Shown here in pieces: positions 27,835 to 35,887 of a DNA stretch of 37,574 nt (positions within the stretch are counted from its first letter, which is position 1; every line of letters begins with the position of its first letter). Origin of the DNA: an uncultured Geobacteraceae bacterium (GTDB lineage Bacteria > Desulfobacterota > Desulfuromonadia > Geobacterales > Pseudopelobacteraceae); NCBI GenBank assembly GCA_903930585.1, contig CAIYZD010000468.1, positions 1 through 37,574 on the forward strand, given 5' to 3'. Position numbers and translations under genes: made by a program. Below the pieces are notes generated by a model, which was given only the letters and a program-made list of their open reading frames with translations, did not search any database and had not been told where the DNA came from.

Positions 27835-28733
27835 TGCAACGGAATGATCGATTTGATAGCGCAGACCGGATCATTAAAATTGGATTCTGGGTCAACGCCC
27901 TGTTGATGGTTATGAAACTGTCAGCGGGGTACTGGGGGCATTCGGAAGCTGTTTTTGCCGATGGTATCGAGAGCGCCTGCGATTTTATCGCGATTTTTGC
28001 AACCATGATGGCGCTCAAGCTGGGACGCCAGCCGTTTGATGCCAACCACCCCTACGGTCACGGGCGTGCCGAAAGCCTGGCGGCGCTTCTGGTTTCACTG
28101 GTGATTTCTGCTACCGGCGGCTGGATACTGTATGAATCGATTGTTACCATCATTGCGGGGAAGTTTTATTCACCCGGCTGGGTCGCGGTCGTTGCGGCAG
28201 CCGTAACTATTTTCGTCAAAGAGTGGCTCTACCGGTTCTCGACACGGACGGGTAAAAAGCTGGAAAGCCCGGCGTTGCTGGCGATTGCTAAAGACCATCA
28301 CAAGGATGCCGTCACCTCGGTCTCGACACTGATCGGCGTCATTGGCGCCTGTTTCGGGTGGGGGATCATGGATCCGCTGGCAGCCGGCCTGACGTCATTC
28401 TTTATCCTTCATATCGGTTACCAGACATTTCGAGACGCGGCTCACGATCTGATGGATGGGACCGTTCCGGCCGATTTTATCGAAGCACTGCAAGCGGTCG
28501 CGGAAAATGTCGAACAGGTCGAACATGTGCATGAAATCCGTGCACGCCGTTCCGGACAGTACATGATTGTCGATCTGAAGCTTGAAATGGATCCGAACAT
28601 GACGGTCAAGCAATCTCATGCTGTGGCGACCCAGGTAAAAAAGCGTATCTTCGACCGTTATCCGGGCGTCGGTGATGTGATGATTCATATCAATCCGCAC
28701 GACGAAGAGCATGAGGATCTGATCAGGCTCTGA
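27834..28733 (+). CDS. Cation diffusion facilitator family metal exporter
   Basis: CDF proteins are inner-membrane proton-driven exporters of divalent metals such as Zn, Fe, Co or Mn. The 299-residue protein has about six membrane segments in the first 200 residues, the TM2 region HSEAVFADGIESACDFIAI, the loop HPYGHGRAESLAAL, and the TM5 motif DHHKDAVTSVSTLIGV, whose His and Asp residues form the transport site. A C-terminal ferredoxin-like cytoplasmic domain follows (VEHVHEIRARRSGQYMIVDL). The metal cannot be decided by eye. The gene overlaps recJ by one base. Confidence 0.93.
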   Translation: MQRNDRFDSADRIIKIGFWVNALLMVMKLSAGYWGHSEAVFADGIESACDFIAIFATMMALKLGRQPFDANHPYGHGRAESLAALLVSLVISATGGWILYESIVTIIAGKFYSPGWVAVVAAAVTIFVKEWLYRFSTRTGKKLESPALLAIAKDHHKDAVTSVSTLIGVIGACFGWGIMDPLAAGLTSFFILHIGYQTFRDAAHDLMDGTVPADFIEALQAVAENVEQVEHVHEIRARRSGQYMIVDLKLEMDPNMTVKQSHAVATQVKKRIFDRYPGVGDVMIHINPHDEEHEDLIRL

Positions 28734-28766
28734 GGCCACCCACTTCACTCATTTTCAAGGGACTCT

Positions 28767-29354
28767 ATGTCTGACAAAATCAGCTTCATAGCACGCTTCA
28801 TTCTGTTTGCCGGCGTCCATTCGCTGTTTGCCGCCGTATGGGTAAAAAAAGCGCTTCACGGCTCTGACCGTCCGGGCTACCGGTTATGCTACAACTGCGC
28901 GTCATTGGTCTTGCTCGGATGGGTCATGTCGGCCTACGGGCATTCGGACGTGCTGTATGTGGCGCCCGGTGTAACGAGCCTGATCATGTACGCATTGCAG
29001 CTTGGTATTATCGGGATACTGGCAAGTTGTCTCCGGCAGACCGGAATAGGCGAATTCCTCGGGTTCACCAGGCGCACATCGACCTCATTCACCAGCACCG
29101 GGTGGTACTCGATGGTACGTCACCCGCTCTATTTCTTCTCTATCCTGTTTATGGTTATGAACCCCGTGGTAACGGCGCAATGGCTGATACTGACCATTAT
29201 GGGCACGGTTTATTTTATTATCGGCGCTCTGATAGAGGAAAAACGGTTTACGGCAGAGTATGGCGACGCGTACCGCCGCTACCAGCAGAATGTCCCTTTC
29301 ATTATTCCCACTCTTTCCCGCCGCGTCCCGCGGAATACACAGTACCCAGGATGA
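28767..29354 (+). CDS. ICMT/phospholipid-methyltransferase-like integral membrane protein
   Basis: The 195-residue protein has about five hydrophobic spans and the C-terminal signature GWYSMVRHPLYFFSILF followed by IEEKRFTAEYGDAYRRYQQNVPFIIP. That is the pattern of the isoprenylcysteine carboxyl methyltransferase and phospholipid methyltransferase superfamily (RHP and EE motifs forming the S-adenosylmethionine site). Bacterial members have mostly unknown substrates, and a link to membrane lipids or quinones is only possible. The ATG follows AAGGGA by about 6 bases. Its stop overlaps the start of a 42-codon Cys-rich gene (ATGA). Confidence 0.83.
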   Translation: MSDKISFIARFILFAGVHSLFAAVWVKKALHGSDRPGYRLCYNCASLVLLGWVMSAYGHSDVLYVAPGVTSLIMYALQLGIIGILASCLRQTGIGEFLGFTRRTSTSFTSTGWYSMVRHPLYFFSILFMVMNPVVTAQWLILTIMGTVYFIIGALIEEKRFTAEYGDAYRRYQQNVPFIIPTLSRRVPRNTQYPG

Positions 29355-29479
29355 AATTATTGGAAATGCCCTGCACCTGCCGGCAGACGCAGGGAGGCGT
29401 TTGCAGGTTCTGCAAACAAGATTGCTCTCGGCAGGTAAGCACGGAACAGATGACAGAGTTCGTTGAGATCGTCTCGTAG
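29351..29479 (+). CDS. Small Cys-rich protein (42 residues)
   Basis: A short frame starts at the ATGA overlap with the methyltransferase-like gene and encodes 42 residues beginning MKLLEMPCTC. Five cysteines in the pattern C-x-C-x8-C-x2-C-x3-C fall within residues 8-25, enough for a small zinc or Fe-S site. The rest is an acidic helix (TEQMTEFVEIVS). The overlap suggests translational coupling. The start has no clear Shine-Dalgarno site of its own, as expected of a coupled gene. Chance is not excluded for so short a frame, but the cysteine spacing and coupling favour a real gene. Confidence 0.5.
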   Translation: MKLLEMPCTCRQTQGGVCRFCKQDCSRQVSTEQMTEFVEIVS

Positions 29480-29487
29480 TTTCTATA

Positions 29488-29515
29488 TTGCTTAAACAGG
29501 GCAGCATGGTATATT
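29488..29515 (+). promoter_or_regulatory. Putative promoter of the HEPN gene
   Basis: TTGCTT (29488-29493) and TATATT (29510-29515) with 16-base spacing lie 35 bases before the start codon at 29550. An AGGGG ribosome site is about 8 bases upstream of that codon. Confidence 0.4.
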
Positions 29516-29549
29516 CACTGCGGGGACGCTTTATACAGGGGTATGCCGA

Positions 29550-29890
29550 ATGACACGTGAAGAAAAGGTCACATACTGGATTATTGCAGCAGACCACGAC
29601 TGGACAGTTGGTGGCATCTCTTTGATAAACAGGATTATTCATATGCGCTGTTCCTGGGGCACCTGACTATTGAGAAAACCTTGAAGGCGATAATAGTCAG
29701 CAAGTTTGATGTGGTTCCCCCCTTCACCCACAGACTGACGTATCTGGCTGAAAAGGCGGATTTGTCACTTTCCTCGGAACAGTTGGAGTTGTTGGAAATT
29801 GTCACCGACTTCAATCAAATATATTGCCATCCCAAAAGGCTGAGATATAATAGTTCAACCCACCAATGTGCAGAAATGGAGTTTAAATGA
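29550..29890 (+). pseudogene. HEPN domain gene with a frameshift
   Basis: The first frame (29550-29669) reads MTREEKVTYWIIAADHDWTVG, the usual N-terminus of small HEPN-domain proteins, then runs out of register and stops. From about 29624 the -1 frame continues the family: DKQDYSYALFLGHLTIEKTLKA, then PFTHRLTYLAEKADLSLSSEQLELL, ending at a TGA at 29888-29890. One missing base near the TTT at 29621-29623 would restore a single protein of about 113 residues, still shorter at the C-terminus than usual (about 130). HEPN proteins often pair with MNT nucleotidyltransferases as toxin-antitoxin modules; no such partner is seen here. It is probably inactive, unless the shift is a sequencing error. Confidence 0.7.
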
Positions 29891-29969
29891 CGACAATTTT
29901 GCACAGACTGAAAAACTCCTCTGGACAGACTTTTCTGTCGAGAATAATGTGCATCTGACCAGATAAATT

Positions 29970-30004
29970 CCGGCGTCGGCTTTTCCGTGCGCCGGTTTTT
30001 GTTT
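29970..30004 (+). terminator. Intrinsic terminator just upstream of the CheB-CheR gene
   Basis: CCGGCG (29970-29975) pairs with CGCCGG (29990-29995), with a further CGG/CCG pairing inside, followed by TTTTTGTTT. It may end the HEPN transcript. It sits only 18 bases before the next start codon, so that gene's transcripts either start within or just after it, or are controlled by attenuation here. Upstream, at 29921-29939, a smaller hairpin (GACAG/CTGTC) is visible. Confidence 0.7.
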
Positions 30005-30021
30005 CAACAGGGAGATGTGTT

Positions 30022-33000
30022 ATGTCAATCCGAAAAATGAAGCCGGCCTTGAAGCACGATAACTCCAGTTGCAATAACTCCGGGACAAGCGAAATAGAAC
30101 CCGAAGTCGATGAGGTTTCGCAATCTTATTCACGGCAGGAAACCGGCCATAATTTCCCTATTGTCGGCATTGGCGCATCTGCCGGAGGGTTGACTGCCTT
30201 TGAAGCATTTTTTTCCGGAATGCCGTCCGACAAAGACCCGAATATGGCTTTTGTACTTGTGCAGCATCTGGCTCCCGATCATCACAGTATTCTTGTTGAT
30301 CTGGTAAGACGCTATACCCGCATGCAGGTCTTTGAGGTCGAAGATGGCATTGAGGTGCAGGCCAACTGTGTGTATGTCGTTCCCCCCAATCACGATATGG
30401 CCTTATTAAACAGCAGGCTCCATCTGTTGGAACCGACCGCTCCGCGAGGTCGGCGACTGCCGATTGACTTCTTTTTTCGCTCTCTCGCCCAGGATCAAAA
30501 TGATCGGGCGATCTGCATCGTCCTTTCCGGGACCGCCAGTGATGGCACGCTGGGGGTGCGGGCGGTCAAAGGCGCCGGGGGGTTGGTTATGGCCCAGACG
30601 CCGGAAACTACCGAGTATGATGGAATGCCGCGCAGCGCCATTTCCACCGGTCTGGTGGACTTTGTCCTGCCTCCGGCGGAGATGCCTGCCCAACTTATCG
30701 CGTATGTATCCCGCGTTTTCGATATAACCGCCAAGGATTCTGCAATTGAGAATTCGCTGAAGAAAATATTTATTATTCTACGCGCCCAGACCGGACACGA
30801 CTTTTCCCTGTACAAGCCGAGTACCATTTACCGTCGCATTAAACGGCGTATGGCTGTCCAGCAGATTGAAACAATGGAAGGATACATTACCTACCTCCAG
30901 CACCATCCGGACGAGGTGGAATCTCTTTTTCAAGACTTTTTGATCGGTGTGACCAGTTTTTTCCGTGATCCCGAGTCGTTCCAGACGCTCGAACAAGAAA
31001 TAATTCCCCGGATATATGGTGGCAAACATACCGTCGATGTAATACGCGTCTGGTCGCCGGGGTGCTCCACCGGCGAGGAGGCGTATTCCATTGCGATCCT
31101 TCTGCAGGAGTGCATGGAAGCACTGAGAAAAAGTTTCACCATCCAGATATTCGCCACCGACATTGATAGTCAGGCGATTGCCACGGCCCGGGCCGGAATC
31201 TATCCGGCCAGCATCGCCGTTGACATAACTCCGGAGAGGCTGGCACGTTTTTTTGTTGCCGAATCCGGGGGGAACGCTTACCGCGTCCACAAAGGCATCC
31301 GGGAGATGATGGTTTTTTCTGAACACAACGTGATTCAAAACCCCCCCTTCTCAAAACTTGACCTCATCAGTTGCCGAAATCTTCTGATCTATATGGGGGG
31401 TGACCTGCAAAAACACCTTATTCCGATGTTTCATAACGCTTTAAATCCCGGCGGTATTCTCTTTCTGGGTACTTCGGAATCAGCAAGTAATTTCGGTAAT
31501 CTGTTTTCCGTGCTGGACAGTAAAGCGAAGCTGTATCAGCGCAAAGAATTCAATCATGTCTCCCGACGCACCGCCACAGCCCGTTTTACCCCTCCAATGT
31601 CGGCGGTGGATGCAACGCTTCGGCAAGGTGCTGTCAAAACAGAATTTCCGGTGAAACTGCCGTTACGTGATCTGACCGAGCAGGCACTTTTGCAGCAGAT
31701 CGCTCCCGCCGGTGCTCTTATTGACAGTCGCGGCGATATTCTCTATCTCCATGGCCGGACCGGGATGTACCTGGAACCTGCTTCGGGCGAGTCAGGTGTC
31801 AACAACATCCTGAAAATGGCCCGCGAAGGCTTACGACGTAAACTGTCAGTTGCCCTGCAAAAGTGTGCTGCAGGTAAAGAGGTCGTGCGCTGCCCGAATC
31901 TGCGAGTTAAAACCAACGGTCACTACACCATGGTTAACCTGAGCATTCGCCCGGTAGCAGCCCCTGCGATAAGACAGGATGTGCCTCTGTATATTGTCGT
32001 TCTTGAAGAAGCCCCACCATCAGAACATGTGAGCAGCGATTCCATATTGGATACTGACGCACGTATTCTGGCGCTCGAACAGGAATTGCAGAGCAATGAA
32101 GACTATATCCGGGACAGCAGTCTGGCTATGGAGAATTACAGCGAAGAGCTTAAATCCGCTAATGAAGAGTTAATGTCGGTGAATGAGGAGTTGCAATCCG
32201 CCAACGAGGAGCTGGAGACATCTCAGGAGGAGCTGCAATCCGCCAATGAAGAACTGATAACGCTTAATACCGAACTTCAGGCCAAGGTAGCAGAAATTCT
32301 GCGGACCCATAACGATATGAACAACCTGCTGTCCGGCACCGGCATTGCTACCATTTTTCTGGACCATCAGCTGCGTATCCTTCGTTTTACTCCCACCGCT
32401 ACTCAGATCACGAACCTGATCCTGAGCGATGTGGGAAGGCCCATTCGGCAGATAGTGTCTAATCTGGTCGATTATGACAGCCTGATATCCGACATACAGT
32501 CGGTGCTGGATACGCTGAAACATAAAGAGGTTGAGGTGCAGACAACGGAAGGGACATGGTACATGATGCGCATTCAGCCATATGTCACGATTGACAATGT
32601 GATCGACGGCGCTGTGATCAACTTTGTAGACATCTCTGAAAACAAAAAACTGCGGGATCGTTTGCAGAAAGCCAATGCAGAAACGCGCATGGCGATGGTC
32701 GTGCGTGACGCTTACGATGCCATCACTTTGCAGGATCTGAACGGCGCCATCCTGGCCTGGAACCCGGGAGCCGAGAGGATGTACGGTTGGAGTGAAGCAG
32801 AGGCGCTTACGATGAATATCCGCGACCGGATTCCGGAACGGGTGCAACATGATGAGCTGGTTGTAATACAAAGACTCAGTCAGGCTGAAAATCTGGAACC
32901 ATATAGTACCGAACGCCTTACCAAAAGTGGTGCTGTCGTGGAAGTGTGGCTTACCGCCACCGCTCTGATGAATGAGGCCGGGGTGATGTACGCGATTGTG

Positions 33001-33057
33001 ACAACGGAACGGGCGAGAGAATCAACAGTTTTGCGGAATGCCGGGGGGCCACAATGA
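30022..33057 (+). CDS. CheB-CheR-PAS fusion protein (chemotaxis-type methylesterase/methyltransferase with sensory domains)
   Basis: This 1011-residue signalling protein fuses several modules. A CheB methylesterase domain spans about residues 45-235, with catalytic Ser53 (GASAGG), His82 (VQHLAPDHHS) and Asp174 (TASDGTLG). A CheR domain spans about 250-500, with the N-terminal YRRIKRRM helix, SAM-binding WSPGCSTGEEAYS near 342-354 and CRNLLIYM near 450. A long Glu/Asn-rich coiled coil (repeats of SANEEL) runs from about 700 to 760. Two PAS-type domains follow to the C-terminus. There is no receiver domain before CheB. All catalytic residues are kept. GGGAG precedes the ATG. Its stop overlaps the hybrid kinase gene (ATGA), so the two proteins likely act together. 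Confidence 0.93.
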   Translation: MSIRKMKPALKHDNSSCNNSGTSEIEPEVDEVSQSYSRQETGHNFPIVGIGASAGGLTAFEAFFSGMPSDKDPNMAFVLVQHLAPDHHSILVDLVRRYTRMQVFEVEDGIEVQANCVYVVPPNHDMALLNSRLHLLEPTAPRGRRLPIDFFFRSLAQDQNDRAICIVLSGTASDGTLGVRAVKGAGGLVMAQTPETTEYDGMPRSAISTGLVDFVLPPAEMPAQLIAYVSRVFDITAKDSAIENSLKKIFIILRAQTGHDFSLYKPSTIYRRIKRRMAVQQIETMEGYITYLQHHPDEVESLFQDFLIGVTSFFRDPESFQTLEQEIIPRIYGGKHTVDVIRVWSPGCSTGEEAYSIAILLQECMEALRKSFTIQIFATDIDSQAIATARAGIYPASIAVDITPERLARFFVAESGGNAYRVHKGIREMMVFSEHNVIQNPPFSKLDLISCRNLLIYMGGDLQKHLIPMFHNALNPGGILFLGTSESASNFGNLFSVLDSKAKLYQRKEFNHVSRRTATARFTPPMSAVDATLRQGAVKTEFPVKLPLRDLTEQALLQQIAPAGALIDSRGDILYLHGRTGMYLEPASGESGVNNILKMAREGLRRKLSVALQKCAAGKEVVRCPNLRVKTNGHYTMVNLSIRPVAAPAIRQDVPLYIVVLEEAPPSEHVSSDSILDTDARILALEQELQSNEDYIRDSSLAMENYSEELKSANEELMSVNEELQSANEELETSQEELQSANEELITLNTELQAKVAEILRTHNDMNNLLSGTGIATIFLDHQLRILRFTPTATQITNLILSDVGRPIRQIVSNLVDYDSLISDIQSVLDTLKHKEVEVQTTEGTWYMMRIQPYVTIDNVIDGAVINFVDISENKKLRDRLQKANAETRMAMVVRDAYDAITLQDLNGAILAWNPGAERMYGWSEAEALTMNIRDRIPERVQHDELVVIQRLSQAENLEPYSTERLTKSGAVVEVWLTATALMNEAGVMYAIVTTERARESTVLRNAGGPQ

Positions 33058-35132
33058 CTGACAGGGTTGGGCAGCCAAGACGGACCGATGAACTACGACG
33101 ACGTGCTGAAGAGTTGGCACGGGAAAATGAAGCGGGATTGCCGGACGAAACCCTGCAGACGCTCTACGAACTTCGGGTGCATCAGATCGAACTGGAGATG
33201 CAGAGCGAGGAACTGCGCCGCATGCAGCATGATCTGGAGGCTTCGCAACGACGCTACTTTGCCCTGTACGACCAAGCGCCGGTCGGGTATCTGACCATTG
33301 ACGAACGCGGGGTGATTCAAGAGGCAAATATCACCGCTGCAACTATGCTTGATACCGCACAAAATGATCTGCTCAAGAAACCGATTACTCAGATCATCTT
33401 CCGTGAAGATCAAACCGTCTATTATCTGTACCAGAAAAAAGTCATTGGTACGGATAAAGCTGAAGAGTGCGAATTGCGCCTGGTGCGAGCCGACGGTTCT
33501 CCATTTTGGGCGCGTCTGCTGACCTTTCATGAACCTAATGGCGAATTCTGGATTGTGTGGACCGACATTACGGAACGCAAGCGAACGGAAGAAGCGTTAC
33601 AAAAAAGTGAAGCGCGTTTCCGGGCCATCTTTGAACGCTCCACTGTCGGTAAGGCGCTAACGGGATCTGATGAGAAGCTTCTCCATGTCAACCAGGCGTT
33701 TGCGGATATGCTGGGCTATACGGTCGACGAAATTCAGCAGCTTTACTTTGGGCAAATCACCCATCCGGACGACATGGCGGCAAGTAAGGAATGCATTCGC
33801 ATCCTCATGGCGGGCGAGCAGGCCTCGCATCGATTTGAAAAGCGGTACATCCATAAGAGCGGTACTGCCGTCTGGGCTGATGTCAGCGCCACTATGCTGT
33901 GCGATGAGCAAGGAACGTCACAAAATGTAATTATCAGCATAGTGGACATAACTGCGCGCAAGCGGGCTGAAGAAGAAAGGCTGCTGCTTGAGAGACAACT
34001 CCAGCAAGCACAGAAAATGGAGGCAATTGGACAATTGGCCGGAGGAGTCGCCCATGACTTTAATAACAAACTGATGGTAATTATGGGAAATGTAACACTT
34101 GCCCAGATGAATATTGATGACCATGACAGGGTGATAAAACATCTGGAAGAGATAAATAGGGCTGCAGAACTTTCCCGTGACATTGCGTCCCGGTTGCTCA
34201 CGTTCTCACGACGGCAGGTAATCTGTCCACAGATTCTGAAAGCAAATCATGTTATAGCAGAATCACTTAAATCGCTCACCAGGCTCATCGGCGAACATAT
34301 TGCCATTACGTTTATTCCCGACGATACTCTCTGGAATATCCAGATTGATCCCGTTCAGCTTGATCAGGTCGTTATGAATCTGGCGGTTAACGCCCGGGAT
34401 GCGATGCCGGATGGAGGTACGTTTGCCATCAAATCAAAAAATGTCACTATGGACAGTGTTAGCTGCGTTTCCAACATTGCCTGCGTTCCTGGTGAATATG
34501 TCTGTATATCGTTCAATGACAGTGGTACCGGCATGAGTCAAGAGACACTAACACGTATATTTGAACCTTTTTTTACCACAAAGGTCGTTGGAAAGGGGAC
34601 AGGTCTTGGCCTTGCAACGATCTACGGTATAATTAACCAGAATAAGGGATTTATTGATGTCGTTTCTACCCTTGGTAGTGGAACTACTTTCAATATCTAC
34701 CTCCCGCGGTATGATTCACCTGTTACGGAGTCCATTAAGGTGAATGACACGTTCTCTTTATTCAGTGGTTCGATATTGCTGATTGAAGACGAGGACGCGC
34801 TGAGACGGGTTACAGCGCAGTTCCTGAAAGCAATCGGTTTTAGCGTGTATGAGGCCGCAACTCCTTGTAATGCCCTGGAATTGGCCCACGATCACTCGAT
34901 CCAATTTGATGTGGTGCTGACAGATTTTATCATGCCGGAAATGAACGGGAATGTTTTAGTGGAACGGATACGGGAAATCAGGCCGGACATAAAGTACCTT
35001 TTTGTATCCGGCTACTCAGCTGACCATGCTGCACTGGCCGGAGGGACAATTTCCGGCGGTACTTTTATTCAAAAACCGTATGACCTTAAAAAACTGAGTG
35101 AACAGTTGAAACGGGTAATCAACTCTAAGTAA
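33054..35132 (+). CDS. PAS-PAS hybrid sensor histidine kinase with C-terminal receiver domain
   Basis: The 692-residue cytoplasmic kinase starts with a short coiled coil (EELARENEAGLPDETLQTLYE), then PAS1 at about 70-180 and PAS2 with a PAC motif at about 190-310. The HisKA box KMEAIGQLAGGVAHDFNNKL follows, with phosphoacceptor His334. The HATPase_c domain has an N-box (VMNLAVNARDAMPDGG) and G-boxes (NDSGTGMSQET, GKGTGLGLATIYGI). A receiver domain at about 570-690 has phosphoacceptor Asp624 (VVLTDFIMPEMNG). The H-box with HDFNN is typical of PAS hybrid kinases. No transmembrane segment is visible. The gene is coupled to the CheB-CheR gene and converges on the response-regulator gene. Confidence 0.94.
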   Translation: MTDRVGQPRRTDELRRRAEELARENEAGLPDETLQTLYELRVHQIELEMQSEELRRMQHDLEASQRRYFALYDQAPVGYLTIDERGVIQEANITAATMLDTAQNDLLKKPITQIIFREDQTVYYLYQKKVIGTDKAEECELRLVRADGSPFWARLLTFHEPNGEFWIVWTDITERKRTEEALQKSEARFRAIFERSTVGKALTGSDEKLLHVNQAFADMLGYTVDEIQQLYFGQITHPDDMAASKECIRILMAGEQASHRFEKRYIHKSGTAVWADVSATMLCDEQGTSQNVIISIVDITARKRAEEERLLLERQLQQAQKMEAIGQLAGGVAHDFNNKLMVIMGNVTLAQMNIDDHDRVIKHLEEINRAAELSRDIASRLLTFSRRQVICPQILKANHVIAESLKSLTRLIGEHIAITFIPDDTLWNIQIDPVQLDQVVMNLAVNARDAMPDGGTFAIKSKNVTMDSVSCVSNIACVPGEYVCISFNDSGTGMSQETLTRIFEPFFTTKVVGKGTGLGLATIYGIINQNKGFIDVVSTLGSGTTFNIYLPRYDSPVTESIKVNDTFSLFSGSILLIEDEDALRRVTAQFLKAIGFSVYEAATPCNALELAHDHSIQFDVVLTDFIMPEMNGNVLVERIREIRPDIKYLFVSGYSADHAALAGGTISGGTFIQKPYDLKKLSEQLKRVINSK

Positions 35133-35167
35133 GGAGCTGTAACTACGCATGTTTTAAGAGCGAAACG

Positions 35168-35569
35168 CTACATTTCCGAATAATGAAAATGCAGTGAAGT
35201 TACTATTCGAGCTCTGTCATATGGTTTTAATATATAGTCATCACAGAGATTTTCGAGCACTAATTCAGATTTCACCCAAGGACAGGTGTTCGAAGTTACC
35301 ACAAATACCTTCGTATGCCCGTCCCCAAACGACAGGTTGTCTGCTTCAATTTTTTTGATTTCACGAACTAATGCCAACCCATTCATTACGGGCATCATAA
35401 GATCAACACAGACGAGACTGTAAGGCTTTCCACTACTCAATGCCTGCTCAAATAGTCGCAGTCCTGCTTCGCCATTTACCGCTGAATCAGTTGGAGCATA
35501 CACGGATAATATATCGGTGAGCATTGTTCTGCTCATTTCTTCATCTTCAACTACCAGAAATCTTTTCAT
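35168..35569 (-). CDS. Single-domain response regulator (CheY-like)
   Basis: This 133-residue protein is a receiver domain only: the acidic pocket VVEDEE at 6-11, phosphoacceptor Asp56 in VDLMMPVMNG, and the conserved Lys115 in YILKPYD. It has no output domain, so it must signal by protein contact or as a phosphorelay intermediate. The kinase facing it across 35 bases is an obvious candidate partner, but this is inferred from proximity only. GAGGG lies about 8 bases upstream of the ATG. Its 5' leader holds a GEMM-I riboswitch and terminator, so its transcription is expected to depend on a cyclic dinucleotide. Confidence 0.93.
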   Translation of the reverse strand: MKRFLVVEDEEMSRTMLTDILSVYAPTDSAVNGEAGLRLFEQALSSGKPYSLVCVDLMMPVMNGLALVREIKKIEADNLSFGDGHTKVFVVTSNTCPWVKSELVLENLCDDYILKPYDRARIVTSLHFHYSEM

Positions 35570-35583
35570 GCGAGATCCCTCAA

Positions 35584-35617
35584 AATAAAAAAACCCTTCT
35601 CTCGAAAGATAGAAGGG
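35584..35617 (-). terminator. Riboswitch-associated terminator, response-regulator leader
   Basis: On the minus strand CCCTTCT and AGAAGGG (35611-35617 and 35594-35600 in plus coordinates) form a stem capped by CT-TTCG-AG, followed by a run of seven T residues and further T-rich sequence. It lies between the aptamer and the start codon. The 5' arm can instead pair with AGAGGGT transcribed just before it (plus 35628-35634), so terminator and antiterminator are mutually exclusive. Confidence 0.88.
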
Positions 35618-35637
35618 TCAATGAATAACCCTCTTTT

Positions 35638-35720
35638 TGGCAACCCGACTATCCCTGTTCAAATGGACTCGTAGCTTTGCGTCCTCAGGTTACCCTGAGT
35701 TTGCCTTGTTTGCGGAGAGG
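35638..35720 (-). promoter_or_regulatory. GEMM-I cyclic dinucleotide riboswitch, copy 1
   Basis: Read on the minus strand, the leader has the GEMM-I (c-di-GMP-I) landmarks in order. P1 5' strand is GCAAAC (35708-35713). Then come GGCAAAC, a P2 hairpin with CTCAGG and CCTGAG around a GTAA (GNRA) tetraloop, the invariant GACGCAAAGC, a P3 arm with GAGTCC and GGATAGTC, and the closing P1 strand GGGTTGCC (about 35639-35646). The position equivalent to G20 of the Vc2 aptamer is G, which favours c-di-GMP over cAMP-GMP. It is transcribed toward the response-regulator gene. Confidence 0.88.
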
Positions 35721-35887
35721 AACTATTTGTACGTCTTATATGTCATGCACTAGTATCGAAACTAATGTGTGCGAAATAATAGCTAAGAAACCTTAACGGA
35801 ATATTAAGAGAGAAAAAATACTATTGGGGTACGAGCGGGGCAAGTTATATACGTTATGGGCGTCATCTGGTTTTTCACTCTCCCCTT

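Noticed and set aside
29550-29890. Programmed frameshifting in the HEPN gene
   Set aside because: There is no convincing slippery heptamer with a downstream structure; simple loss of a base is more likely.
29887-29959. Short plus-strand frame after the HEPN remnant as a gene
   Set aside because: It is 23 codons with no ribosome site and no recognisable features, in the degraded tail of the HEPN gene.
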